From assembly GCF_900105615.1 (NCBI RefSeq), contig NZ_LT630003.1:5086001-5150000 (forward strand): a stretch of 64,000 nt of DNA. Direction: 5' to 3'. Source of the stretch: Lacrimispora sphenoides JCM 1415 (GTDB lineage: Bacteria > Bacillota > Clostridia > Lachnospirales > Lachnospiraceae). Positions 24,783 through 32,432 of the stretch are shown one piece after another; within the stretch, counting starts at the first letter, position 1, and every line of letters begins with the position of its first letter. Under the pieces are notes generated by a model, which was not told the origin of the DNA, did not search any database, and saw nothing but the letters and a program-made list of their open reading frames with translations. Made by a program: the position numbers and the translations under genes.

Positions 24783-25664
24783 ATGTACCGGATTCAGATA
24801 AAGGATATGGATTTTGAACAGATCGCAAGGTCCGGCCAGTGCTTCCGCATGGAAGGCCGGGAGGGCGAAAACGGAGTCTGGTCGATCGCAGCTGTGGGAG
24901 AATATGTGGAAGCAGTCAAAGATGGAGACAGCTTCTTATTTTCCTGCGGGGAGAGGGAGTTTAAAGAAACATGGGCCGGCTATTTTGACTTACAGACCGA
25001 TTACGGCGGCTATAAAAAACATGTGGACTCTGAAGATGCCTATCTTAGAGAAGCCATGGAATGGGGATGGGGAGTCCGGATCCTTCATCAGGATCTATGG
25101 GAAATGCTGGTGACTTTTTTGATCTCCCAGAATAACAACATCACCCGCATCACAGGCAGTGTTAAGGAGCTGTGTAAACGGTTCGGAGACAAAAGGAAGG
25201 GGCTGGGTCTGACCATGTCTCCTGACGGGAGCTGGAAAGAAACAGTAAGAAACTATGATGCCTTTCCGGAGCCGGAGAGCCTATCTTTGGCGGGCCTTAA
25301 GGGATTGGCCGGTCTGGGTCTGGGTTACCGGGATAAATACATCCTGTCAATTGCAGAAATGTGCAGCGGTCCAGAAGGAAAGGAATGGCTTTTACGCTTA
25401 AAGGAAGCAGATTATAAAAGCGCCCACAGCATTTTAATGGAGCAGTATGGGATCGGAAGGAAGGTGGCAGACTGCATCTGCCTGTTCGGGCTTCACCATG
25501 TGGGGGCTTTTCCTGTGGATACCCACGTAAAGCAGATTTTAGAGCTTCATTATCCTCAGGGCTTTCCCCTGGAGCGGTATCAGGGATATGCCGGGATCCT
25601 CCAGCAGTACATGTTTTATTATAAGATAAATCAGATACCCCGCAGCAAACTGCGGGGGACTTGA
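24783..25664 (+). CDS. ogg: 8-oxoguanine DNA glycosylase/AP lyase, clostridial Ogg
   Basis: Removes 8-oxoguanine opposite cytosine. 293 residues in the Ogg1 layout: N-terminal domain, LVTFLISQNNNITRI helix, then the HhH-GPD region YGIGRKVADCICLFGLHHVGAFPVDTHVKQI, with the catalytic Lys in GRKVADCI and the Asp in FPVDTH. The last nine residues (PRSKLRGT region) are encoded inside a perfect hairpin (25638-25657), so the native C-terminus may have been altered by a palindromic insertion. A group II intron follows in its terminator but does not interrupt the gene. Confidence 0.9.
   Translation: MYRIQIKDMDFEQIARSGQCFRMEGREGENGVWSIAAVGEYVEAVKDGDSFLFSCGEREFKETWAGYFDLQTDYGGYKKHVDSEDAYLREAMEWGWGVRILHQDLWEMLVTFLISQNNNITRITGSVKELCKRFGDKRKGLGLTMSPDGSWKETVRNYDAFPEPESLSLAGLKGLAGLGLGYRDKYILSIAEMCSGPEGKEWLLRLKEADYKSAHSILMEQYGIGRKVADCICLFGLHHVGAFPVDTHVKQILELHYPQGFPLERYQGYAGILQQYMFYYKINQIPRSKLRGT
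25638..25657 (+). repeat. Perfect palindrome covering the ogg 3' codons
   Basis: CCCCGCAG (25638-25645) and CTGCGGGG (25650-25657) pair around CAAA. It encodes part of the Ogg tail and lacks a T run; it looks like a REP-type or processing hairpin. Confidence 0.55.
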
Positions 25665-25684
25665 CCCCATCCCTTATTTTGATT

Positions 25685-25715
25685 GCCTGTGCAGCAAAAG
25701 CTGCCCAGGCTTTTT
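25685..25715 (+). terminator. ogg terminator, target of the group II intron
   Basis: GCCTGTGCAGC (25685-25695) and GCTGCCCAGGC (25700-25710) form a stem, followed by five T. The T run appears to continue after the intron (TTTTG from 27576), so the intron splits the tract. This is the known target type of group IIC introns. Confidence 0.75.
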
Positions 25716-26204
25716 GTTTGCGCGCCATGGGCGCGCTCTTATGGGTGCAAGTCCCAAACATGCCCAGGTAGTGGGAAATGTATAGCTAAACAGCAAGGGT
25801 GTCCATCGTGAGGTGGAATCTGAAGGAAGCTGTAAGCAAACCTCTGGTCTGACGGACAGAAATCGCATATAAGGCTAGGCTTTGAGAGATAAGTTGGCAA
25901 AAGACAACGAAGTCTAATAACTACCACATTTGTAGAAGCAGAGTAAATGCGGCGGATATATGGAGGGAAAGAGCGTGCACCTTAAGCGTGGAGGTCTCAC
26001 AGCGGTTTCATTAGCCGAGTAACAACGAACTGTGAGAAGTCAGCCGAGTCCATAGTAGTGAAGAAGTTTCTGTAATGGAAATGGAGCGAAGGGGCGAACA
26101 ATCAATCAGTTGGAGTAGGTCTCGTATTGCAGAAATGACAACATCTGCCGTAATCAATCGGGATAATGGTGGTCAAATTTAGCGAGACGGAAAGGAAACA
26201 ATGC

Positions 26205-27488
26205 ATGGAAACAAGTAGTCTAATGGAGCAGATACTAAGTAAAGAAAATCTTAATACAGCATATCTGCAAGTTGCACGAAACAAAGGTGCAGAGGGCGTG
26301 GACGATATGAAGTACACAGAACTCAAGGAACATCTTGAAAAGCACGGTGAAACCATTAAGGAACAGTTGAGAGCAAGAAAATATAAGCCTCAACCAGTAC
26401 GCAGAGTAGAAATACCAAAGCCAGACGGTGGTGTCAGAAACCTAGGAGTAGCAACAGTAACAGACCGATTCGTACAACAAGCAATAGCACAGGTATTAAC
26501 ACCAATCTATGAAGAACAGTTCCATGACCATAGTTATGGATTTAGACCTAATAGATGTGCTCAACAAGCGATCATCACGGCACTTGATATGATGAATGAT
26601 GGAAGCGCTTGGATTGTGGACATTGACTTGGAAAAGTTCTTTGATACAGTAAATCATGATAAGTTAATGACCTTAATAGGGAGGACAATCAAAGATGGCG
26701 ATGTTATTTCTATCATCAGGAAGTTCTTGGTTAGTGGAATCATGGACGATGATGAGTACAAGGAATCAGTGATAGGAACACCACAAGGTGGCAACCTTTC
26801 ACCACTTCTTGCAAATATCATGCTGAATGAACTTGACAAGGAGATGGAACAAAGAGGACTGAACTTTGTTAGATACGCAGACGATTGTATTATCATGGTC
26901 GGAAGCGAAATGTCTGCGAAGCGAGTGATGAGAAATCTCACGAAGTTTATTGAGGAGAAACTAGGTCTAAAGGTAAATATGTCAAAGAGTAAGGTGGATA
27001 GACCGAGCGGTCTTAAATACCTCGGATTTGGATTTTACTTTGACAGTAGAGCACATCAGTATAAAGCAAAGCCACATGCAAAATCAGTAGCGAAGTTCAA
27101 GGCAAGAATGAAACAGATTACTTGTAGAAGTTGGGGAGTAGGAAATGACTACAAAGTAAAGAAACTCAATGAACTTATCAGAGGGTGGATTAACTACTTC
27201 AAAATCGGAAGTATGAAAACGCTCTGTGCAAAGATGGATAACAACATTCGCTATCGACTGCGTATGTGCATTTGGAAACATTGGAAAACACCACAGAACA
27301 GAGCTAAGAATCTTATAAAATTAGGCGTACCGGGTTGGTCAGCATGGAAAATGGCATACCTACATGGATATGCAAAGCCAGCAAGATGTCGAGATGTACA
27401 CCAAGCAATAAATAACAAGAGATTAGCCTCATTTGGACTAATCTCAATGTTAGATTACTACACCGAAAGGTGTTACTTGTTAAGTTGA
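26205..27488 (+). CDS. ltrA: Group II intron reverse transcriptase/maturase
   Basis: 427 residues from the ATG at 26205 after GGAAAGG; an ATG at 26166 is in frame but has no site. RT motifs visible: EIPKPDGGVRNLGVATVTDRFVQQAI (RT2), SYGFRPNRCAQQAI, DIDLEKFFDTVNHD (RT4), GTPQGGNLSPLLANI (RT5-6) and the catalytic RYADDCII. The maturase (GIIM) domain with RGWINYF follows. There is no HNH endonuclease, which agrees with class C and terminator targeting. The frame is intact. Confidence 0.95.
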   Translation: METSSLMEQILSKENLNTAYLQVARNKGAEGVDDMKYTELKEHLEKHGETIKEQLRARKYKPQPVRRVEIPKPDGGVRNLGVATVTDRFVQQAIAQVLTPIYEEQFHDHSYGFRPNRCAQQAIITALDMMNDGSAWIVDIDLEKFFDTVNHDKLMTLIGRTIKDGDVISIIRKFLVSGIMDDDEYKESVIGTPQGGNLSPLLANIMLNELDKEMEQRGLNFVRYADDCIIMVGSEMSAKRVMRNLTKFIEEKLGLKVNMSKSKVDRPSGLKYLGFGFYFDSRAHQYKAKPHAKSVAKFKARMKQITCRSWGVGNDYKVKKLNELIRGWINYFKIGSMKTLCAKMDNNIRYRLRMCIWKHWKTPQNRAKNLIKLGVPGWSAWKMAYLHGYAKPARCRDVHQAINNKRLASFGLISMLDYYTERCYLLS

Positions 27489-27492
27489 TTGA

Positions 27493-27524
27493 ACCGCCGT
27501 GTACCGAACGGTACGCACGGTGGT
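27493..27524 (+). ncRNA. Group II intron domain V
   Basis: ACCGCCGTG (27493-27501) pairs with CACGGTGGT (27516-27524), and TACC/GGTA extends the upper stem around a GAAC loop. A two-base CG bulge (27514-27515) is on the 3' side. This is the size and shape of the catalytic domain V and lies just after the reverse transcriptase stop. Confidence 0.75.
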
Positions 27525-27702
27525 GTGAGAGGTCGAAAATTTCTCAATTAGAGGAATTTTCTCCTACTCGATTATTTTTGAGTTTGTCGAAATATTTCAT
27601 ACTTTTATCACACAATCAACAAAAATATATCACACAATTTTCACAATTCCCTTTTACCCTAAGTAAGGATGCAAAATGCATAAAAGACAGGAGGAGAGAG
27701 AG

Positions 27703-28770
27703 TTGATTGAAGTCAGAAATCTGGTAAAGGATTACGGCGGTCATCTGGCTGTGGACCATTTAAGCTTTACGATCAACGATGGACAGATCTATGGATTTCT
27801 AGGACCAAACGGGGCCGGAAAATCCACCACAATGAACATTATGACCGGGTACATAGGAGCTACGGAGGGCGATGTGCTGATCAATGGCCATAATATACTG
27901 GAAGATGGGGAGGAAGCAAAGAAATGTATTGGGTATCTACCGGAGCTTCCGCCGCTTTATGTGGATATGACTGTGGAAGAGCAGCTGCAGTTTGCTGCGG
28001 AATTAAAGAAAATACCCAAAAAGGAGAGGAATGAGGCTGTCTATGAGGTCATGGAGCTTGCCAAACTGGTGGATGTAAAAGGCCGTTTGATCCGCAACTT
28101 ATCAAAGGGCTATAGACAGCGTGTAGGCCTGGCCCAGGCAGTTTTAGGGTTTCCGCCGGTTATTATTCTGGATGAACCAACCGTAGGACTGGATCCTAAG
28201 CAGATCATCGAAATCAGGGATACCATCCGCAGGCTTGGGCAGAAACATACGGTTATTTTAAGCTCCCATATCCTTTCCGAGGTCAGCGCAGTGTGTGATC
28301 ATATCATGATCATTGACAAGGGAAGACTGATTGCCAGCGATACGCCGGAGAATCTGGAACGCCAAATGGCCGGAACTGCAGGAATAGAGCTTTTAGTAAA
28401 AGGGACAGAAGAACAGATCCTAGAAGTTTTGGAAGCCATTCCCCAGGCAGCCGATGTGTCGGTACGGGAGAGCGGAGAAGAGGGAATAAACAGAGCTAAT
28501 TTCCGCATCTGCACAGAAGCGGAAGGGACAGAAGATGGAGAGGATATCCGGGAAACTATTTTCTTTGCATTTGCTGACCAGAGGATTCCCATTCTTTCCA
28601 TGAAGACCATAAGGGCGTCCCTGGAAGAGGTATTCCTTGAACTGACAGGGGAAGGAACGGCAGAGGGGATAGAGACAAGTGAAAGCCTTGAAACAGATGA
28701 TTTTGAATGGGAGCCTTCAGAGGCAGACCTTAAGGAAGAAAAGGAAGACGGAGAGGGGGATGAAGAATAA
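27703..28770 (+). CDS. ABC transporter ATP-binding protein, GldA-like
   Basis: 355 residues; TTG start at 27703, eight bases after AGGAGG, giving MIEVRNLVKDYGG; an ATG at 27676 is the alternative. Walker A is GPNGAGKSTTMN, signature LSKGYRQRVGLAQA, Walker B VIILDEPTVGLDP. A C-terminal extension of about 110 residues ends in a very acidic tail (ETDDFEWEPSEADLKEEKEDGEGDEE region). It is the first gene of a four-gene ABC operon that resembles the GldA-GldF-GldG set. The stop overlaps the next ATG by one base. Confidence 0.9.
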   Translation: MIEVRNLVKDYGGHLAVDHLSFTINDGQIYGFLGPNGAGKSTTMNIMTGYIGATEGDVLINGHNILEDGEEAKKCIGYLPELPPLYVDMTVEEQLQFAAELKKIPKKERNEAVYEVMELAKLVDVKGRLIRNLSKGYRQRVGLAQAVLGFPPVIILDEPTVGLDPKQIIEIRDTIRRLGQKHTVILSSHILSEVSAVCDHIMIIDKGRLIASDTPENLERQMAGTAGIELLVKGTEEQILEVLEAIPQAADVSVRESGEEGINRANFRICTEAEGTEDGEDIRETIFFAFADQRIPILSMKTIRASLEEVFLELTGEGTAEGIETSESLETDDFEWEPSEADLKEEKEDGEGDEE

Positions 28771-29636
28771 TGGCAGCAATTTATAGAAGAGAACTGAAAG
28801 CCTATTTTCAGTCCATGACCGGATACGTATTTATCGCCTTTATGGTGCTGTTTATAGGAATTTACTTTATGGCTTATAACATGATGAGCGGATACCCCTA
28901 CTTTTCCTATACTCTGTCTGGCATGGTGACCATTATTATGATTGGCATTCCGGTGCTTACCATGAGAAGCTTTGCAGATGACCGGAAGACCAAAACAGAC
29001 CAGCTTCTGCTCACCTCTCCGGTAACCGTTGCCCAGATGGTTCTTGGAAAATATCTTTCCATGATAACCGTCTATGCTGTCCCGGTACTGCTTTCCGGAA
29101 TCTGTCCTCTCATCATCAAGCTGAATGGAAATGCAAATTTAAAAGCGGATTACGCTTCTTTGCTGGCCTTTTTCCTGCTGGGCTGCGTTTATATTGCCAT
29201 CGGGATGTTTATTTCTTCCTTAACAGAAAGCCAGATCATTGCAGCCGTAGGAACCTTTGGAATCATCCTTCTTCTGCTTTTATGGCCCAGCCTTGTTGGA
29301 TTTTTGCCCACATCGGCGATCGGCTCTGCAGCAGGGTTTCTGATTCTTTGGTCTGGGATCGTTTTTGCGGTATCCCGTATAACGAGCCATGGTCCCCTTG
29401 CAGCTGTTCTGGAAGCGGCTGGAGTCCTCTGCATCGCAGTGCTGTACCTTGTAAAAAAGGGCCTTTTTGAGCGCGCACTGACCAATGTTCTGGAAAAGAT
29501 TGCAGTGACCGATGTATTTCAGAACTTTGCCAGTCATGACATCTTTGATGCAGGAGGCCTGGTTTACTATATCAGCATCATATTCCTGCTGGTATTCTTG
29601 ACCGTGCAGTCCATAGAGAAACGCAGATGGAGTTAG
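28770..29636 (+). CDS. ABC-2 type permease, GldF-like
   Basis: 288-residue membrane protein with six predicted segments. The N-terminus AIYRRELKAYFQSMTGYVFIAFMVLFIGIYFM and the stretch FADDRKTKTDQLLLTSPVTVAQMVLGKYLS are typical of GldF/ABC-2 permeases. Gliding itself is not expected in Clostridia; homologues are thought to export or to remodel the envelope. It is coupled to the ATPase gene upstream. Confidence 0.88.
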   Translation: MAAIYRRELKAYFQSMTGYVFIAFMVLFIGIYFMAYNMMSGYPYFSYTLSGMVTIIMIGIPVLTMRSFADDRKTKTDQLLLTSPVTVAQMVLGKYLSMITVYAVPVLLSGICPLIIKLNGNANLKADYASLLAFFLLGCVYIAIGMFISSLTESQIIAAVGTFGIILLLLLWPSLVGFLPTSAIGSAAGFLILWSGIVFAVSRITSHGPLAAVLEAAGVLCIAVLYLVKKGLFERALTNVLEKIAVTDVFQNFASHDIFDAGGLVYYISIIFLLVFLTVQSIEKRRWS

Positions 29637-29646
29637 GAGGATGGAG

Positions 29647-31017
29647 ATGACTAGAAAATTAAAAAAAGGAGGCTACACGGCAATCCTAACGTTGATTGTC
29701 ATAGCAGCCGTGGTAATATTAAACCTTATCGTAGGCCGTCTTCCGGAGAAGGTACGGCAATGGGATATGAGCAGCAGCCAGATCTATACCCTGGGCGGAA
29801 CCACAAAGGATCTTGTTAAGGCGCTTGATAAGGATGTTACGATTTATGTGGTGGCAGATCCGGACTCGGTGGATAAGCGGATTACAAGCTTTATAAAACG
29901 TTACGAGGATTTATCCGGCCACATCAAGGTCGTGACCGTGGACTCCGTTCTTCATCCGGACCAGGTACAAAAGCTTAAGGCACAGGATAACACGCTTTTG
30001 GTAAGCTGCGATTCCACAGGAAGGACAGAATCCATCGCCCTGACCGATATCATTAAAATGGATGAAATGTCCTACTATTATTACGGACAGTCTAAGGAGA
30101 CCGAATTTGACGGAGAGGGTCAGCTTACCGGGGCCATCTCCCATGTGATCAACGATGTGCAGAAAACCGTTTACGTGACAGAAGGACATGGAGAGGTGGC
30201 TCTTGGAGCTACTGCTTCTGATATGTTGAAAAAGTCAAATCTGACCGTAAACTCCCTGAATCTTTTGACAGGAGGAAGCATTCCTGAGGATTGTGAACTT
30301 TTGCTTATCAATGCTCCGGCATCAGACCTGGCGAATGATGAAAAGAAGATGATCTCTGATTACCTGGATAAAGGGGGAAGGGTTCTGATCCTCGCCGGCT
30401 ATGCGGAAAAGGACCGCCCGAACTTAAGTGCCCTAATGAGCGATTACGGCCTGAATCTGGAAAACGGACTTGCAGCAGATACCAAGAAGTTTTATCAGAA
30501 CAATCCCTATTATATTTTCCCGACCATTCAGGCAGGAAGCGAAGTGACGAACGGCATTGATGGAAAAAGCGCAGCCCTTGTCCTTCAATCTGCAGCCATG
30601 ACCCAGAAAGAGGATTTGCCGGAAGGCGTGGAGGTAACTCCTTTTATGGAGACCAGTGATGGAGGCTTGCTGGTAACGGCCGATAAGCAGGCAGAAGGAA
30701 CCTATATCCTGGGAGCCGTATCAGAGAAGACTTTAAGCTCCGGAACGGCACGTTTGACTGTATTCACTACCCCTTCCCTTATCGATGAGGGGCTGAACAC
30801 CAGCTTTACCAATTTAACTAATTTAAATCTTTTCATGAATGCAGTTACGGCTAATTTTGATGACGTTTCCAATGTATCCATTCCTGCCAAAAGCCTGGAT
30901 GTGACCTATAACACCGTTACCCACGGAGGCATGTGGGGAATCCTGTTTATATTTGTTATCCCGGTGATGACACTGGCAGCAGGACTGGTGATCTGGCTGA
31001 AGCGCAGGCGTCTGTAA
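29647..31017 (+). CDS. GldG-family ABC transporter auxiliary protein
   Basis: 456 residues. The ATG at 29647 has AGGAGG at correct spacing; the ATG at 29641 directly abuts it. One N-terminal membrane segment (AILTLIVIAAVVILNLIVG) leads to a large extracytoplasmic domain with the GldG/ABC_transp_aux pattern (SSQIYTLGGTTKDLVKAL, VTEGHGEVALG, LLINAPASDLANDEKKMISDYLDKGGRVLIL). A C-terminal membrane segment (WGILFIFVIPVMTLAAGLVIWL) ends in KRRR. It probably works with the ABC pair on an exported or envelope substrate. Confidence 0.85.
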   Translation: MTRKLKKGGYTAILTLIVIAAVVILNLIVGRLPEKVRQWDMSSSQIYTLGGTTKDLVKALDKDVTIYVVADPDSVDKRITSFIKRYEDLSGHIKVVTVDSVLHPDQVQKLKAQDNTLLVSCDSTGRTESIALTDIIKMDEMSYYYYGQSKETEFDGEGQLTGAISHVINDVQKTVYVTEGHGEVALGATASDMLKKSNLTVNSLNLLTGGSIPEDCELLLINAPASDLANDEKKMISDYLDKGGRVLILAGYAEKDRPNLSALMSDYGLNLENGLAADTKKFYQNNPYYIFPTIQAGSEVTNGIDGKSAALVLQSAAMTQKEDLPEGVEVTPFMETSDGGLLVTADKQAEGTYILGAVSEKTLSSGTARLTVFTTPSLIDEGLNTSFTNLTNLNLFMNAVTANFDDVSNVSIPAKSLDVTYNTVTHGGMWGILFIFVIPVMTLAAGLVIWLKRRRL

Positions 31018-31031
31018 AAGGAGGCTGAAAC

Positions 31032-32012
31032 ATGAAAAAGAAAAAGGGCCTTTTATATGGAACAGCCGCTCTGGCGGCCCTGTGTGTGATCTATGTGGGG
31101 GTGGGCCAGTATATGAACCACTCCAAAGAACAGGCGAAGGAGAAAGAGGAGGGGGAGAAAGTCTATCTCACCGACCTTTCAAGTGTTTCCAGCCTTTCCT
31201 ATGATATTGACGGACAGGAGTTGTCCTTTACAAAAAAGGATGGCAAATGGAGCTATGACGGAGATGATCTTTTTCCGGTAAAACAGGAGGAAATGGATTC
31301 CCTTGCTTCCACGGTTTCAAAGCTTGAAGCCCTGCGGAAGCTGGAAGGCGGAGACAGCCTAAGTGCTTATGGTCTGGATAAGCCCATAAGAAAGATCGCT
31401 GCAGCAGCAGAGGATGGGACGAAATCCGTGATCCTCCTTGGCAATGCCACCGGTGACGGGGATTATTATGCAGCACTGGAAGGGCAGGATACCCCGTATC
31501 TCATCAGCTCCACCCTGTACAATGAAACCGGCACCGGACTAAATGATCTGATGGCCCTGGAGGAGTTCCCGGCTGTTTCCGGAGCTGACATAAAGAGCAT
31601 TACAATAACAAAGGCAGGCATCAGTGAACATTATGTAAAAAAGAAGCTGGATGAGAAAGATGGGACGATCGAATGGTACAGGGACTCTGCGGATTCGCCG
31701 GACAACAAGCTTTCCGATAATTCCGGCCTGAATGTCCTGGCAGATTCCTTAAGCGGTCTGAAGGTAAAGAGCTGCTCCAATTATAAGGTACAGGATGGCG
31801 AACTGGCAGGCTACGGTCTTGATCAGCCTGCTGCGGTCATTACCTATACTTATGATAAGAATGGCTCGGAAGAATCCTTTACCCTGTCTGTGGGTTCCTT
31901 AAACAGCGATTCCAGCTGCTATTACACCCGTACAGAAGGATCTTCCAATATTAATGAAATAGAAAAGGCTTCTATTGATAAGTGTTTGACGGTAGATAAA
32001 GGCATTTCATAA
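31032..32012 (+). CDS. DUF4340 domain protein
   Basis: 326 residues, last gene of the Gld-like operon, 14 bp after it with AGGAGG. A signal anchor (LLYGTAALAALCVIYVGVG) is followed by an extracytoplasmic region with repeated DUF4340 units (YDIDGQELSFTKKDGKWSYDGDDLFPVKQEEMDSLASTVSKL and a second in the C-terminal half, LSDNSGLNVLADSLSGLKVKSC). DUF4340 proteins are often next to GldG; their role is unknown. Confidence 0.85.
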   Translation: MKKKKGLLYGTAALAALCVIYVGVGQYMNHSKEQAKEKEEGEKVYLTDLSSVSSLSYDIDGQELSFTKKDGKWSYDGDDLFPVKQEEMDSLASTVSKLEALRKLEGGDSLSAYGLDKPIRKIAAAAEDGTKSVILLGNATGDGDYYAALEGQDTPYLISSTLYNETGTGLNDLMALEEFPAVSGADIKSITITKAGISEHYVKKKLDEKDGTIEWYRDSADSPDNKLSDNSGLNVLADSLSGLKVKSCSNYKVQDGELAGYGLDQPAAVITYTYDKNGSEESFTLSVGSLNSDSSCYYTRTEGSSNINEIEKASIDKCLTVDKGIS

Positions 32013-32019
32013 AAATAGT

Positions 32020-32051
32020 AAATGGTACCCTGATTCTTCAGGGTACCATTT
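32020..32051 (+). terminator. Bidirectional terminator between convergent operons
   Basis: AAATGGTACCCTGA (32020-32033) and TCAGGGTACCATTT (32038-32051) form a perfect 14-bp stem, A-rich on one side and T-rich on the other. It serves both the Gld-like operon and the leftward cupin/lsrK genes. Confidence 0.85.
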
Positions 32052-32058
32052 TCGAAAT

Positions 32059-32409
32059 CTAAAACGAATAGTCCTCTACTTCGACCTTATCTACCTGCTG
32101 ATACGGTGCCAGAGTAGATATCATCTTTACTCTGCTCTTGTATGGATTAAAGCAGTAGTGAACCTCGGAAGGTTCAATGTGAATGAAATCTCCCTGTTTT
32201 AAATGGTGGACAACTCCATCTACAACAATATTGATCTCTCCCTCCAGAATGAAGAAATCTTCTTCCATTACGTTATGATAGTGAGCGGTGAAATCCTCAC
32301 CTGGCTGGAACTGTACGACTGCAAAATTCATGCGCGGTCCTTTCATCAAATATTTTGGGCCGCTGTCCCCAAAACGGAATTCTTTTTCTGATTCATTGGT
32401 AATGAACAT
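32059..32409 (-). CDS. Single-domain cupin protein in the lsr locus
   Basis: 116 residues; start at 32409 after AAAGGAGAAAAAAAT, 23 bp behind lsrK on the same strand. Cupin motif 1 is present as GEDFTAHYHNVMEEDFFILEGE (two His and a Glu for metal) and motif 2 as GDFIHIEPSEVHYCF. In Escherichia coli the lsr operon encodes LsrG, an isomerase for phospho-AI-2; no LsrG-like gene is seen here. The cupin may replace it or bind a sugar-like ligand; this is an inference from position. Confidence 0.8.
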   Translation of the reverse strand: MFITNESEKEFRFGDSGPKYLMKGPRMNFAVVQFQPGEDFTAHYHNVMEEDFFILEGEINIVVDGVVHHLKQGDFIHIEPSEVHYCFNPYKSRVKMISTLAPYQQVDKVEVEDYSF

Positions 32410-32432
32410 ATTTTTTTCTCCTTTTTCTTCTC

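Larger units (their letters stand above)
25716..27575 (+). mobile_element. Group II intron (probably class C) in a terminator
   Basis: About 1.86 kb. The 5' end is placed at GTTTG (compare GUGYG) right after the hairpin and T run; the first bases form a GCGCGCC/GGCGCGC stem. Bases 25716-26204 hold the ribozyme domains I-III and no other gene. A reverse transcriptase occupies domain IV. Domain V and a domain VI-like stem (AAAATTTCTC / GAGGAATTTT) precede CTACTCGATTAT, where the 3' end is put. Both ends are inferred by motif and may be off by a few bases. Confidence 0.8.

Noticed and set aside
26102..26356. 84-codon minus-strand ORF in the group II intron
   Set aside because: It overlaps intron domain III and the start of the reverse transcriptase; there are no signals.
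24783..27575. ogg disrupted by the group II intron
   Set aside because: The catalytic HhH-GPD region and the C-terminus are complete before the intron; the insertion point is in the terminator.
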